NCBI RefSeq assembly: GCF_021155765.1
Contig: NC_060112.1
Coordinates: 18,910,001 to 18,974,000 of the forward strand
Length of the DNA stretch: 64,000 nt
Source of the DNA: Diprion similis
Lineage: Eukaryota; Arthropoda; Insecta; Hymenoptera; Diprionidae
Reading direction: 5' to 3'
Shown here: positions 63,885 to 64,000 of the stretch, one piece after another
Layout: every line of letters begins with the position of its first letter
How positions within the stretch are numbered: position 1 is the first letter of the stretch
Program-made: the position numbers and the translations under genes
The notes under the pieces: model-generated
The model's database searches: none
The model's input: only the letters and a program-made list of their open reading frames with translations
What the model was told of the DNA's origin: nothing

Positions 63885-64000
63885 GTAAGTGTTCAAAGCT
63901 GCCGACCTCGTCGTCGGTGCTCCGCGGGTTCGCCAACGTCCATAAATCTTGACTGGTGTAGACAAAAGCCCGAAAAATGAAGCGCATCAATTAACCCTGC

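Larger units (their letters stand above)
62421..64000. other. Right edge, unresolved exon-like region
   Basis: Outside the two candidates listed here, I note a CCA|GTAAGTAT donor near 63344 without an ATG-started frame, and AT-rich sequence at 63180-63600. A gene may continue past the window edge. Confidence 0.4.

Noticed and set aside
1..64000. tRNA, rRNA, CRISPR or prokaryotic operon features
   Set aside because: Checked GGTTCGAAT-like B-box strings (for example near 3180, 13578, 48553 and 56290) and found no cloverleaf. No spaced direct repeats or bacterial-type gene packing.

Overview
This window looks like nuclear DNA from a holometabolous insect. CG dinucleotides are frequent and nothing suggests widespread CpG decay, which would fit a hymenopteran such as a sawfly or wasp, but the species cannot be fixed from the sequence. 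There are no operons, no bacterial-type gene packing, no CRISPR array and no recognisable tRNA, rRNA or known microRNA.

The only firm genes are at the right-hand end. Two tandem minus-strand genes (58546-58938 and 61441-61836) encode secreted, histidine-rich cuticular proteins of the CPR family, RR-2 subclass. Each is one uninterrupted coding exon with a TATA box, an initiator-like start and an AATAAA signal at nearly the same distance past the stop. They are a recent duplicate pair. A 113-bp tract with a single mismatch sits inside sequence that is otherwise about 16% diverged, which suggests gene conversion. Two short promoter motifs are shared by both genes, one of them in inverted orientation.

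Around this pair are weaker plus-strand exon candidates: a phase-compatible two-exon model for a small single-pass membrane protein between the two cuticle genes (59588-60032), a possible terminal exon (62234-62420) and a possible first exon ending in a perfect GTAAGT donor (63729-63884). A minus-strand coiled-coil-like reading frame interrupted by TGA lies at 62829-63174.

From 1 to about 58.4 kb I find no gene I can name. This stretch is either intergenic or the intron of a very large gene. It holds microsatellites, poly-T tracts, a 24-G homopolymer and three G-quadruplex-type G-rich tracts. It also holds scattered exon-like segments with splice-like borders (2664-2715, 6078-6233, 7660-7941, 16212-16421, 21961-22032, 54529-54654). 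Those are listed at low confidence, because open frames of 60-100 codons are common by chance in 64 kb. Many of the longer frames begin with GTG or TTG rather than ATG.
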